From: JBMONI01 sp049324575
GTDB lineage: Bacteria > Omnitrophota > Omnitrophia > Omnitrophales > Aquincolibacteriaceae
DNA: 64,000 nt
Direction: 5' to 3'
NCBI GenBank assembly: GCA_049324575.1
Contig: JBMONI010000019.1
Location: 1 to 64,000, forward strand
Of this stretch, positions 33,484 to 41,936 are shown piece by piece (position 1 is the first letter of the stretch; each line of letters starts with the position of its first letter). Both the position numbers and the translations under genes were made by a program. Below the pieces are notes generated by a model, which ran no database searches, was not told the origin of the DNA, and worked only from the letters and a program-made list of their open reading frames with translations.

Positions 33484-34805
33484 GGTGGAACCTCCCGGAT
33501 CCGGATTTCTTGACCGCGCACATTATAATCCACCTCGCCGTCACAATAAACCCTCTTGCCGCCCACCCACGTCATGACCGGCCATCCACGCAAAACTTCG
33601 CCTTCGAACGGACTCCAGCGCACTTTGGTCAGAAGTTCGCGCCCGCAGACCTTTCTTTCTTTTTTAAGATCGACCAGGACGAGATCCGCGTCATAGCCCG
33701 GGCGTAAAACGCCTTTGTTTATGACCCCATAAAGACGAACGGGATTTTCACAAAGCCAACGGACGACTTCCCGGAGCGTAATCCGCTTGTGGTAAACCTC
33801 GTTCAGAAAAAGGGGCAACAAGGTCTCCAGGCCGGGCATGCCCGAAGGCGCTTCGCCGAACGGAAGGTCCTTTTCTTCGAGCGTGTGCGGCGCGTGATCG
33901 GTGGCCAGACAATCGATGACACCCGCCCGGAGCGCTTTCCAAAGGGCCTCGCGGTGGCGGTCGTCGCGGATCGGCGGGTTCATCATGGCCTTGGAACCCA
34001 AACGCCCGTAAACTTCGGGGGCCGCGAGAAAAAGATGCTGGGGGCAGACTTCTGTCGAGATAAGTCCCGGAACCTTTGCCGAAGCTAGAAATTCCGCTTC
34101 TTCCTGGGTCGTCAAATGAAGGATGTGGAGTCGGCGGTGATGCGCCAGGGCAAGCGCTACGGCTTGTTTCGTCGCTTTCAGGGCCGCCTCCGGCGAACGG
34201 ATCCTGGCATGATCGGCGAAATCCCTGGAACCCGCATATTTTTGGCGGTTCGCCTGGACCGTCGCGTGATCTTCGGCATGCACTGCAATGAGCGTGCGTC
34301 CGGTCGCGAAGATCCTCTCAAGCGCCTGCGGATCCGAGACCAGCAGATCGCCGGTCGAAGCGCCCATGAAGACCTTGATCCCGCAGACATTGCGGACGGC
34401 CTGCTGCTCTTCGAGATTCGTCGCGGTCGCGCCGAAGAAAAAATTGTAATGGACCAGGCATTTCGACGCCGCAAGCTTTTTTTTCTCCTCCATCAAAGCC
34501 ACGGTCGTGATTGAAGGTTTGTTGTTCGGCATGTCGAAGAAACCGGTCACGCCCCCGGCGGCCGCCGCCGCAGACCCGGTCGTAAAATCTTCTTTCCAGG
34601 TCTGCCCAGGTTCGCGCAGATGGACCTGGGGATCGAGGACCCCCGGAAGCGCATGGAGCCCGGTCGCGTCGATCACCTCTTCAGCCGGGAGACGCAGATC
34701 GCGAGCGACAGCCGCGATCCTTCCTTCCGCGATCAGAACATCCGCGATATCGATGGAACGCGAGGAAACTACGGATGCGTTCTTGATGAGGACAGAGCCG
34801 GTCAT
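33465..34805 (-). CDS. pyrC: Dihydroorotase
   Basis: Closes carbamoyl-aspartate to dihydroorotate in pyrimidine synthesis. The 446-residue amidohydrolase has the family order: the barrel start LPGVLDPQVHLREPG, the carboxylated lysine in GIKVFMGASTG, histidines in VHAED and ILHLTT, and the Asp in CLATDHAPHT. The first metal motif is D-P-Q-V-H-L-R: the first His of the usual HxH is Gln60. I recall dihydroorotases with QVH in other bacteria, so this need not mean loss of function. Other amidohydrolases (allantoinase, hydantoinase) are less likely given REPG and MPNNKPS. It overlaps the Trm112-like gene by ATGA upstream and the regulator gene downstream. Confidence 0.9.
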   Translation of the reverse strand: MTGSVLIKNASVVSSRSIDIADVLIAEGRIAAVARDLRLPAEEVIDATGLHALPGVLDPQVHLREPGQTWKEDFTTGSAAAAAGGVTGFFDMPNNKPSITTVALMEEKKKLAASKCLVHYNFFFGATATNLEEQQAVRNVCGIKVFMGASTGDLLVSDPQALERIFATGRTLIAVHAEDHATVQANRQKYAGSRDFADHARIRSPEAALKATKQAVALALAHHRRLHILHLTTQEEAEFLASAKVPGLISTEVCPQHLFLAAPEVYGRLGSKAMMNPPIRDDRHREALWKALRAGVIDCLATDHAPHTLEEKDLPFGEAPSGMPGLETLLPLFLNEVYHKRITLREVVRWLCENPVRLYGVINKGVLRPGYDADLVLVDLKKERKVCGRELLTKVRWSPFEGEVLRGWPVMTWVGGKRVYCDGEVDYNVRGQEIRIREVPPWPNAF

Positions 34806-35065
34806 TCCGAGGCTCCCTCGAGCAGAATGGCCTCTTCCGCCAGCATGACGGGGATCCCGTCACGAATGGGATAAAGGATCTTGCGGTCGGCACGGATCAA
34901 GGCATCCTGGAGAAGACGTTCGACCGGACGACCGCTCCGGTCCGTAAGCCGCCGTTCGGCAATGCGGCCATTCAATCGCTCGAGGAGAATGCGGTCCGCC
35001 GCCAGAAGTTTTTGCTTGGTTTCGGGACAGACCAGGATCGCAAGCAGAGCGGGATCAAGCGGCAC
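34802..35065 (-). CDS. Trm112-family small protein
   Basis: An 87-residue protein with the Trm112/UPF0434 pattern: LLAILVCPETKQKL at the start and YPIRDGIPVMLAEEA near the end. Family members activate methyltransferases in eukaryotes and archaea; the bacterial role is unclear. The metal-binding cysteines are mostly lost (only C14 is left), and there is an unusual helical insert (about 30-55) in the middle. The start is GTG, 15 bases after the rpmG stop. Its stop overlaps pyrC. An alternative start was not needed. Confidence 0.85.
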   Translation of the reverse strand: MPLDPALLAILVCPETKQKLLAADRILLERLNGRIAERRLTDRSGRPVERLLQDALIRADRKILYPIRDGIPVMLAEEAILLEGASE

Positions 35066-35079
35066 AGGAAGGATCCCCT

Positions 35080-35229
35080 TTATTTTTTTTCGCGGAAAGT
35101 CACGACCTTGCGGAGGATCGGATCGTATTTTTTACGTTCAAGACGGTCCGGGTTCTTTTTCTTGTTCTTCCGCGTCATGTAGGCATAACTGCTTTCCGTG
35201 CTTTTCATGGTAACGATCTCACCAGGCAT
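35080..35229 (-). CDS. rpmG: 50S ribosomal protein L33
   Basis: A 49-residue basic protein of the large ribosomal subunit. The reading frame gives MPGEIVTMKSTESSYAYMTR and continues with NKKKNPDRLERKKYDPILRK. The core SSYAYMTRKNKKKNPDRL-LERKKYDP is the L33 signature. No CxxC zinc pairs are present, so this is the zinc-free type. GGAGGG lies 9 bases before the ATG. It sits between hisI (33 bases upstream) and the Trm112-like gene (14 bases downstream), not in the common rpmG-secE-nusG context. Confidence 0.93.
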   Translation of the reverse strand: MPGEIVTMKSTESSYAYMTRKNKKKNPDRLERKKYDPILRKVVTFREKK

Positions 35230-35262
35230 AAATGTCTTCCCTCCTTGTGTCGAGAATAGAGA

Positions 35263-35748
35263 TCAAAGCTTCGTCGGGTTCGGCGCGTCGCCGTACACCT
35301 TCTTGGGGTCAAAAACCTTGGCGGCCTCCGTGAAAGAAAGCGGGACCGGCTTTTTCAGATCGGCATCCTTCGCAAAAGGAACGCTGCGGTAAAAGCAGGA
35401 ACGGTATCCGACGTGACAGCTTGCTCCGCCGGTCACATCGACGCGAAGCCAGATACAATCCTGATCATCATCGACCAGGACCTGCCGGACCTTCTGCACC
35501 AGACCGCTTGTCGCTCCCTTGCGCCAAATACACTGGCGGCTGCGGCTCCAATAGACCGCCTCGCCCAGCTCAAGCGTCTTGGCTAGAGCTTCCCGGTTCA
35601 TATAGGCATGCATCAAAAGCTCCCCCGTCTGGTAATCGGTCGTAACGACCGGAATAACGCCGTCTTTATCGAACTTCGGGGCAAGGACCTTGCCTTCCTC
35701 GACTTGTTCGACGCTTTCGCGCGTTGCATACATCGGATATTCGGTCAT
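35263..35748 (-). CDS. hisI: Phosphoribosyl-AMP cyclohydrolase
   Basis: HisI opens the purine ring of phosphoribosyl-AMP in histidine synthesis. The 161-residue protein carries MHAYMNREALAKTLE, AVYWSRSRQCIWRKGATSG and the zinc/magnesium-binding DDDQDCIWLRVDVTG and CHVGYRSCFYR. It is the cyclohydrolase domain only, without HisE. The start is MTEYPMYATR with a plausible ribosome site (GAAGGAGG just upstream). It begins a run of genes rpmG, Trm112-like, pyrC and the two-receiver regulator on the minus strand. Confidence 0.95.
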   Translation of the reverse strand: MTEYPMYATRESVEQVEEGKVLAPKFDKDGVIPVVTTDYQTGELLMHAYMNREALAKTLELGEAVYWSRSRQCIWRKGATSGLVQKVRQVLVDDDQDCIWLRVDVTGGASCHVGYRSCFYRSVPFAKDADLKKPVPLSFTEAAKVFDPKKVYGDAPNPTKL

Positions 35749-35930
35749 GAAAACCCTCCTTCGGAGATCTGAAAGCGGGAATCATAGTATGGAACCCTAT
35801 TTCAGGCAATAAAAAACGTGCTGAATAGGCCCTATCGGTCCCCGGGCCCCTCCCAGGATTTACCTACCCCAAACCTCCCCTTGATCTGTTCATGACGTCC
35901 CCAAGGCAGATTACCGACAATCGCTGTTCC

Positions 35931-35967
35931 CAGGGGGACTAAAACAGAGTAGGATGAGTCCCCCCTG
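35931..35967 (+). promoter_or_regulatory. Hairpin in the leader of the PHP-GT4 gene
   Basis: CAGGGGGACT (35931-35940) pairs with AGTCCCCCCTG (35957-35967), with one bulge and a 16-base loop. It ends 17 bases before the ATG at 35985, immediately upstream of the GAAGGG ribosome site. This could shape translation or stop readthrough. A -10-like box was not recognised upstream. Confidence 0.4.
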
Positions 35968-35984
35968 AAAGAAGGGCCGTACTC

Positions 35985-38510
35985 ATGAAGATCGACCTGC
36001 ATTGCCACACAAAATATTCCGGGAAACCAAGCGATTGGTTCCTGCGCAAATTGGGCTGTCCCGAAAGCTTCACGGACCCCAAGACCCTCTACCGCGCGGC
36101 CCTGCGAAAAGGCATGACCCATGTCACCATCACCGATCACGATCAGATCGAAGGCGCGCTTGAGATCTCGCATCTGCCCCATACGTTCTTGAGCGAAGAA
36201 GTCACCGCCTATTTCCCGGAAGACCGGATGAAACAGCATATTCTGGTCTACCGGATCACCGAAGCCCAGCATGATGAGATCCAAAAACTTCGCCAGAACC
36301 TCTATGAGCTGGTCGCCTATCTGCAAAAGCAGAAGATTTTTCACGCGATCGCGCACCCCCTTTTCTCAACGCACAGCAAGCTGACCTTCGATCGGTTCGA
36401 AAAAATCCTGCTTCTCTTCAAGGTCCTGGAACTGAACGGTTCTCGCAATGAAGAACTGAACTTGGCCGTCCGAAAAATCGCGCGCCTGCTTACCCCCAAG
36501 GCTTTCGCTCATCTGATCGATAAACACGGGATCGTCCCGTCTTATGAGGATCCCTGGGAAAAAATTTTTATCGGCGGTTCGGATGATCACAGCGGACTAA
36601 CCCTGGCTTGCCGCTATACCGAGGTGCCCCATGCCCGGAACGTTCAGGATTTCTTTGACGGGATTCTCGCCGGCAAGGGTTCGGTGATCGGGCGTCACGC
36701 AACGCCGCAGTCTTTCTCAAGGAATATCTACGGGATCGTCTATCAATATTATAAAAACAACCGAGGCATCCGGCCAAGGGAGAACCCCTCGCAATTGTTC
36801 AATTTTTTGGATCTCTTTTTGACCGCCGAGGCCAAATACCAGGATCGCGCGAGCCTTAAGGCCCAATGGCGTTTCGCGTGGAAAAAAACGGTTAAATTTC
36901 TGCGGGGGACCGGCGGCAAAGAGTTTTCTTTGATCACGACCTTGAAGAAAGAGCTCCGGAAAATGCTCCGCAGCGACCCGGAAACGCGAGGACTTTTCCA
37001 CGCCAACACGCTCGACATTGAGCGCATGGACCAGGATTGGTTCCTCTTTGTGAACCGGTTCGTGAACCGGCTGGCTGGCAGAATCCGCAGGCAGGACCTT
37101 CCACACTATCTTCAAAACAACCTGGCAGAGATCTTCCAGGCGCTTTCGTCGGCGAGCCTATTGCTGACCAGCACCCTGCCGGTCCTTATCGGATATTCGC
37201 TTTTCAGCAAAGACGTCCGCTTCAGCCATCAGATGATCGGACGGTTCCAACCGCCGAACCGGCCCTCCAAACGCAGGATCAAGATCGGCCATGTCACCGA
37301 TACGCTGTATGAAACCAACGGTGTCGCCCAGACGCTGCAAAGGCAGGTCGACAGCGCGATCAAGACCGGCAAGGATTACACCGTGATCGCCTGCACGGAT
37401 GAGCATCCGGAACAACCCGGCATCAAGCACTTTTTGCCCGTCAATCAATTCTGTTTTGAGGCCTATCAGGACCAGCGTCTTTTCATCCCTCCTTTTTTCG
37501 AAATGCTTGACTACTGCTACACGCAAAAATTCACCCACATCCATGCTTCCACGCCCGGACCTCTCGGATTGGCCGCGCTCGGGATCGCAAAACTGCTGAA
37601 CCTTCCTTTCGTCGGCACCTACCATACGGCCTTTCCGGAATATATGCGGTATTTGGTCAGCGACCCTGGCGCCGAACAGCTCATGGGAAAACTGATGCTT
37701 TGGTTCTACCGGAGAATGGATTGTGTTTTCGTTCCTTCACGCAATACGGCCCGGGACCTTATCCGCCGCGGGCTCGACCCCGCAAAAGTCAGAATCTACC
37801 CTCGCGGCGTCGATACCGAACGATTCTACCCTGCCCGGGATGAGCGGTTTTTCCATCGCCGTTTCGGACTCAATCAAGGGATCAAACTTCTTTATGTCGG
37901 GCGGATCTCGAGGGAGAAGAATCTTCCGGTCTTGGAGGAAGCCTTTAAAAGGCTATCGATCGTCGAACCCAAAGTGCAATTGATCGTAACGGGAGAGGGC
38001 CCTTATCTGGAAGAAATGCGCTCCTCCCTGCGAGGGTTCCCCTGCCTTTTCACAGGCAAGCTCAAGGAAAAAGACCTCGTTTCCGTATATGCCTCAAGCG
38101 ATTTGTTTATTTTTCCGAGCACCACCGACACCTTCGGAAATGTCGTGCTGGAAGCCCAGGCCTGCGGTCTGCCGGTCATCGTGACGGACGCAGGCGGACC
38201 GCAGGAAAACATCCTTGCGGACAAAACCGGGGTCATCATCCCGGGAATGAACGTTCCCGCTTTACTTCAGACCATGAAAAAAATGATCTCGGACCCTGCA
38301 AAACTACGCGGGATGGGACAAACCGCCAGGGCCTACGCCGAAAACCGGTCTTTCGAACGCTCTTTTGCGGGTTTTTGGGAAATGCATCAGGACATCGACG
38401 AACATGACGACGCGCAAGGCCGCGAAACCAAAGACGATGAGATCGAAAAGATCCTCATTCGCCTCGCTTCCCCCCTGGCCGGTTCGTTCGGCGTCAGTCC
38501 CTCAGTTTGA
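35985..38510 (+). CDS. PHP-domain / GT4 glycosyltransferase fusion
   Basis: An 841-residue protein with two catalytic folds. Residues 1-235 are a PHP phosphoesterase-type domain: HCHTKYSG, TITDHDQIEG, the histidine in HAIAHPLFS and GGSDDHSG give the metal-binding set. A linker of about 200 residues (charged, helical, with one hydrophobic patch near SLLLTSTLPVLIGYSLF) follows. Residues 446-815 are a GT4 retaining glycosyltransferase: KIGHVTDTLYETNGVAQTL, LYVGRISREKNL, and the E-x7-E type end (STTDTFGNVVLEAQACGLP). It is transcribed opposite to its neighbours. PHP domains can hydrolyse phosphate or phosphoglycan bonds, so the protein may both transfer sugar and process its product. Such fusions occur elsewhere but the role is not settled. 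The ribosome site is AGAAGGG. Confidence 0.88.
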   Translation: MKIDLHCHTKYSGKPSDWFLRKLGCPESFTDPKTLYRAALRKGMTHVTITDHDQIEGALEISHLPHTFLSEEVTAYFPEDRMKQHILVYRITEAQHDEIQKLRQNLYELVAYLQKQKIFHAIAHPLFSTHSKLTFDRFEKILLLFKVLELNGSRNEELNLAVRKIARLLTPKAFAHLIDKHGIVPSYEDPWEKIFIGGSDDHSGLTLACRYTEVPHARNVQDFFDGILAGKGSVIGRHATPQSFSRNIYGIVYQYYKNNRGIRPRENPSQLFNFLDLFLTAEAKYQDRASLKAQWRFAWKKTVKFLRGTGGKEFSLITTLKKELRKMLRSDPETRGLFHANTLDIERMDQDWFLFVNRFVNRLAGRIRRQDLPHYLQNNLAEIFQALSSASLLLTSTLPVLIGYSLFSKDVRFSHQMIGRFQPPNRPSKRRIKIGHVTDTLYETNGVAQTLQRQVDSAIKTGKDYTVIACTDEHPEQPGIKHFLPVNQFCFEAYQDQRLFIPPFFEMLDYCYTQKFTHIHASTPGPLGLAALGIAKLLNLPFVGTYHTAFPEYMRYLVSDPGAEQLMGKLMLWFYRRMDCVFVPSRNTARDLIRRGLDPAKVRIYPRGVDTERFYPARDERFFHRRFGLNQGIKLLYVGRISREKNLPVLEEAFKRLSIVEPKVQLIVTGEGPYLEEMRSSLRGFPCLFTGKLKEKDLVSVYASSDLFIFPSTTDTFGNVVLEAQACGLPVIVTDAGGPQENILADKTGVIIPGMNVPALLQTMKKMISDPAKLRGMGQTARAYAENRSFERSFAGFWEMHQDIDEHDDAQGRETKDDEIEKILIRLASPLAGSFGVSPSV

Positions 38511-39404
38511 TTTTGTCGAAATGCAAGACCGGAAGTTAGGCGCGAGCTTCGTCCAAAAAGCCGGCACACGGGGAAGGACGGGATCTTTTTTCACCGTCGA
38601 CGTTCGCAGGAACGCCAGGATCTCGCGGGTCACGCGAATCGGATGCTCTTCGAAGACCCCATGGCCCGCTCCGCGGATCAGAACACATTGGCTTGCGGGG
38701 ATCCCGCGAGCCGTCTCCCGGATACAAGGCGAGGGAAAGAAGGTATCGCGGTCTCCTGCCACCATCAGCGTGGGGGCCTGGATCTCTTTCAAGATGCTTT
38801 TTCCGTTGTGCAGCATGGCCGCCTGAAGAGCGATGATAAAATCCGCCGGCGAGGCCATCCGGCGGAAAAAATCGCCTGTCATCCCGAGTTTGAAAAAAGG
38901 ACAGAACCAACGGTAACTTCCGCGATAAGAGGCCAGCATCCCGGTACGGACGATCGCCTCCATGTCTTTTTCTCTTGCCCAAGGGATCCACCGACGCGTG
39001 ATCGCAAGTCCTTCCTCGCCCATCCGGTCCGCCGAAGCGACCAGAACGAGTTTCCGCACCAGGGCCGGATGATCCGCGGCGAAATACTGACCGATCATCC
39101 CGCCAAGCGAGAACCCCATCACGTGGGCCGGGCCAATCTCGCGGGCGATCACCGCCGCGTAATCATGGGCCATATCGCGCGTGGAACATCCGACCGAAAG
39201 CATCGGTTTACGGGCGATCGCATACACGGTATAGCGTTGGCCGAAAGCGAAAAAAAGATAACGGAAATACCCCGGGGAAAGGGTCAGCCCGAAAAACGGC
39301 CCTTGCAGGGGAGGAAAAACGACCAGCGGCTCGGCGCCCCGGCCGAATTGAAGGTAAGGATGCCCGCTCGCCCAAGTTCCGGATCGGCATCGCCATGCGA
39401 TCAT
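38502..39404 (-). CDS. Alpha/beta hydrolase
   Basis: A 300-residue alpha/beta-fold hydrolase. The nucleophile is S99 in VMGFSLGGMIGQ; the acid is the Asp in VAGDRDTFFP and the base is His in RGAGHGVFEEHP. The oxyanion strand VVFPPLQGPFFG is present in place of the common HG motif. A short basic tail ends the protein. The substrate is unknown (lipid ester or small ester is possible). Its 3' end overlaps the 3' end of the PHP-GT4 gene by 9 bases, convergently. Confidence 0.85.
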   Translation of the reverse strand: MIAWRCRSGTWASGHPYLQFGRGAEPLVVFPPLQGPFFGLTLSPGYFRYLFFAFGQRYTVYAIARKPMLSVGCSTRDMAHDYAAVIAREIGPAHVMGFSLGGMIGQYFAADHPALVRKLVLVASADRMGEEGLAITRRWIPWAREKDMEAIVRTGMLASYRGSYRWFCPFFKLGMTGDFFRRMASPADFIIALQAAMLHNGKSILKEIQAPTLMVAGDRDTFFPSPCIRETARGIPASQCVLIRGAGHGVFEEHPIRVTREILAFLRTSTVKKDPVLPRVPAFWTKLAPNFRSCISTKSN

Positions 39405-39424
39405 CGCAGAAACCCTCGAAGCGT

Positions 39425-41911
39425 TCAGGAAGAGCGGGCCGGAACTTTCCAGATCTCGCGGGCATACTCCCCGATCGTGCGGTCACTGGAGAATTTTCCC
39501 GATAACGCCGTGTTAATGATCGATCGGCGGGTCCACTCTTCAGGATCAAGATAAAGGGTGTCGATCTTCTCCTGCACCCGGCAACAGGCCTCGAAATCGG
39601 CGCAGACCAGGAAGGGGTCGTGCCAAAAAAGGTTTTGGACGAGCGGATCAAGAACACCGGGTTCTGTGGGCGTAAAAAAATTATTTCGAAAAAGCCGAAA
39701 GATCTCGGTCAGGACCGGAGAGCGGCGGATATAATCCTGAGGGCGGTATCCCTGATGTTTGAGGTTCTCCACTTCTTTTGCATTGAGACCGAAGATGAAA
39801 AGGTTGTCCATTCCGGCTTCTTCCGCCATCTCGATATTGGCACCGTCTAGCGTGCCAACCGTCAGCGCTCCGTTGAGCATGAATTTCATGCAGCCGGTTC
39901 CGGAAGCTTCATAACCGGCCGTCGAAATCTGCTCGGAAAGTTCGCTCGCCGGGAAGATCCTTTCGGCAAGTGAAACCCGGTAATTTTCGAGGAACAGCAC
40001 CTTCATCCGGTCCTCAATCCCCCGGTCATGGTTGACGACCGCCGCCACGCTCGTCGCCAATTTGATGATCAGTTTCGCCATGAGGTACCCTGGCGCCGCC
40101 TTCCCGCCCAGTAAAAAGGTCCGGGGGACCTTGAATTCGCCGGGCTGCTCCTTGATCTTGAGGTATTGCGCGATAATATAAAAAAGGAACAGGACCTGGC
40201 GCTTGTATTCGTGGATCCGCTTCACCTGCACATCGAACATCGAATGGGCGTTGGCCAGGACCCCCATGTGCGTGTGAAGGTAACCGATCAGGTTCTTTTT
40301 ATTATGCTCCTTGACCTGCCGCCATTCACGCCGGAACTCGGGATCTTCAGCGAAGGGAAGAAGCTTTTTGAGTTCGTAGAGGTCCCAAGCCCAGCGATCG
40401 CCGATGCGGTGCGTGATCAGCTCCGAAAGCGACCGATTTGATTTGAGCAGCCAGCGGCGCTGGGTGATCCCGTTGGTCTTGTTATTGAACTTTTCCGGGA
40501 ATAGATCGAAAAAATCCCGGAAGAGTTTGGATTTCAGCAATTCGCTATGGAGCGCCGACACCCCGTTCACGGAATGGCTCCCCACGATCGCCAAATAGGC
40601 CATACGGATCCGTTTCGGGTCCCCTTCTTCGATGATCGACATCCGCTTCAGGCGCTCGATGTCCCCCGGAAAACGGTTCGCGATCTCCCTGAGAAAACGG
40701 GAGTTGATCTCATAAATGATCTGCATATGCCGCGGCAGAAGGTGTTCGAAGAGCGGAACTGCCCAAGTCTCAAGCGCTTCGGGAAGCACCGTATGGTTCG
40801 TGTAGGCGAACACGCGCATCGTAATATCCCACGCCTCTTCCCAGGGAAGCTCTTCCCGGTCGACCAGGACCCGCATGAATTCCGCGACGGCAAGAGCCGG
40901 ATGCGTATCGTTGAGCTGGATCGCGACCTTCTCGGGAAGCTGCTTCAGATCCGCATTGTCGGCCTTGAAACGGCGGATGATATCGGCCACGGAAGCCGCG
41001 GTAAAAAAATATTCCTGCTTGAGGCGCAGTTCGCGGCCGGTCGAGTTCGCGTCGTTCGGATAAAGCACCTTGGAAATGTTCTCCGAATACATTTTATTAT
41101 AAACGGCCTTTTCATAATCGCCGTGATTGAAGTACTCGAGATCGAACTCCTCGGTACTCCGTGCGGCCCATAAACGAAGGGTGTTGACGACCCCGTTCTT
41201 ATACCCGGTGATCGGGATATCAAAAGGCATGGCCACAATATCCTGGGTGTTGTCCCAGACGAATTTCAAATGCCCGTGGGCATTCCGGTACATGCGGGAT
41301 TCGCCGAAAAACCGGACGGTCACCGCATATTCGGGGCGCTGGAATTCCCACGGATTCCCGAGTTTCAGCCATTCCTCGGGCGCCTCGAGCTGATAACCGT
41401 TCGTGATCTTTTGGTTGAAGATCCCGTAATCATAGCGGATGCCGTAACCATGGGCGGGGATCCCCATCGTCGCCATGGAATCGAGGAAACAGGCCGCCAG
41501 CCTTCCAAGGCCTCCATTGCCAAGCCCGGCGTCGACCTCCTGATTGCGAAGATCCTCCAGATGGAATCCGAGCTCTTCGAGCGCTTCCTTGGATTCTTTC
41601 CAGAGCCCGAGATTGATGATGTTGTTTCCGAGGAGCCGGCCGATCAAGAATTCGAGCGAGAGATAATACACGCGTTTGAGATTCTGTTTATGGTACCGCT
41701 GCTGTGTGGTGATCCAGCGTTCCACGATCCGGTCGCGGACCGCGCTTGCCAAGGCGAGGTAAGCATCGTAATAGGTGGTCGTATAACGGTCTTTGGCGAG
41801 GTCGTGGTAAAGGCTGGAGACAAAGGAGCGCTTGATCCCCTCCTTGGTCATGTCCTTGTAAAGCGTTTCCCAAGGATACAGCGTTTCGTGCTCGGTCCTG
41901 AATTTCCCCAT
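39425..41911 (-). CDS. glgP: Glycogen/maltodextrin phosphorylase
   Basis: Releases glucose-1-phosphate from alpha-1,4-glucans with a PLP cofactor. The 828-residue protein has RVYYLSLEFLIGRLLGNN and NGGLGRLAACFLDSMAT near the start, and the PLP-lysine region EASGTGCMKFMLNGALTVGT (the usual N before MKF is Cys here), followed by LDGANIEM. Length and order match the GT35 family. Start MGKFRTEHETLYPWE is kept; it lies 25 bases after the DHH gene stop on the same strand. With ROK-ppx-ppk nearby it points to storage-glucan use. Regulation is not visible. Confidence 0.96.
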   Translation of the reverse strand: MGKFRTEHETLYPWETLYKDMTKEGIKRSFVSSLYHDLAKDRYTTTYYDAYLALASAVRDRIVERWITTQQRYHKQNLKRVYYLSLEFLIGRLLGNNIINLGLWKESKEALEELGFHLEDLRNQEVDAGLGNGGLGRLAACFLDSMATMGIPAHGYGIRYDYGIFNQKITNGYQLEAPEEWLKLGNPWEFQRPEYAVTVRFFGESRMYRNAHGHLKFVWDNTQDIVAMPFDIPITGYKNGVVNTLRLWAARSTEEFDLEYFNHGDYEKAVYNKMYSENISKVLYPNDANSTGRELRLKQEYFFTAASVADIIRRFKADNADLKQLPEKVAIQLNDTHPALAVAEFMRVLVDREELPWEEAWDITMRVFAYTNHTVLPEALETWAVPLFEHLLPRHMQIIYEINSRFLREIANRFPGDIERLKRMSIIEEGDPKRIRMAYLAIVGSHSVNGVSALHSELLKSKLFRDFFDLFPEKFNNKTNGITQRRWLLKSNRSLSELITHRIGDRWAWDLYELKKLLPFAEDPEFRREWRQVKEHNKKNLIGYLHTHMGVLANAHSMFDVQVKRIHEYKRQVLFLFYIIAQYLKIKEQPGEFKVPRTFLLGGKAAPGYLMAKLIIKLATSVAAVVNHDRGIEDRMKVLFLENYRVSLAERIFPASELSEQISTAGYEASGTGCMKFMLNGALTVGTLDGANIEMAEEAGMDNLFIFGLNAKEVENLKHQGYRPQDYIRRSPVLTEIFRLFRNNFFTPTEPGVLDPLVQNLFWHDPFLVCADFEACCRVQEKIDTLYLDPEEWTRRSIINTALSGKFSSDRTIGEYAREIWKVPARSS

Positions 41912-41936
41912 GGCCCCCTCGAGAGTTCTTTGTCCT

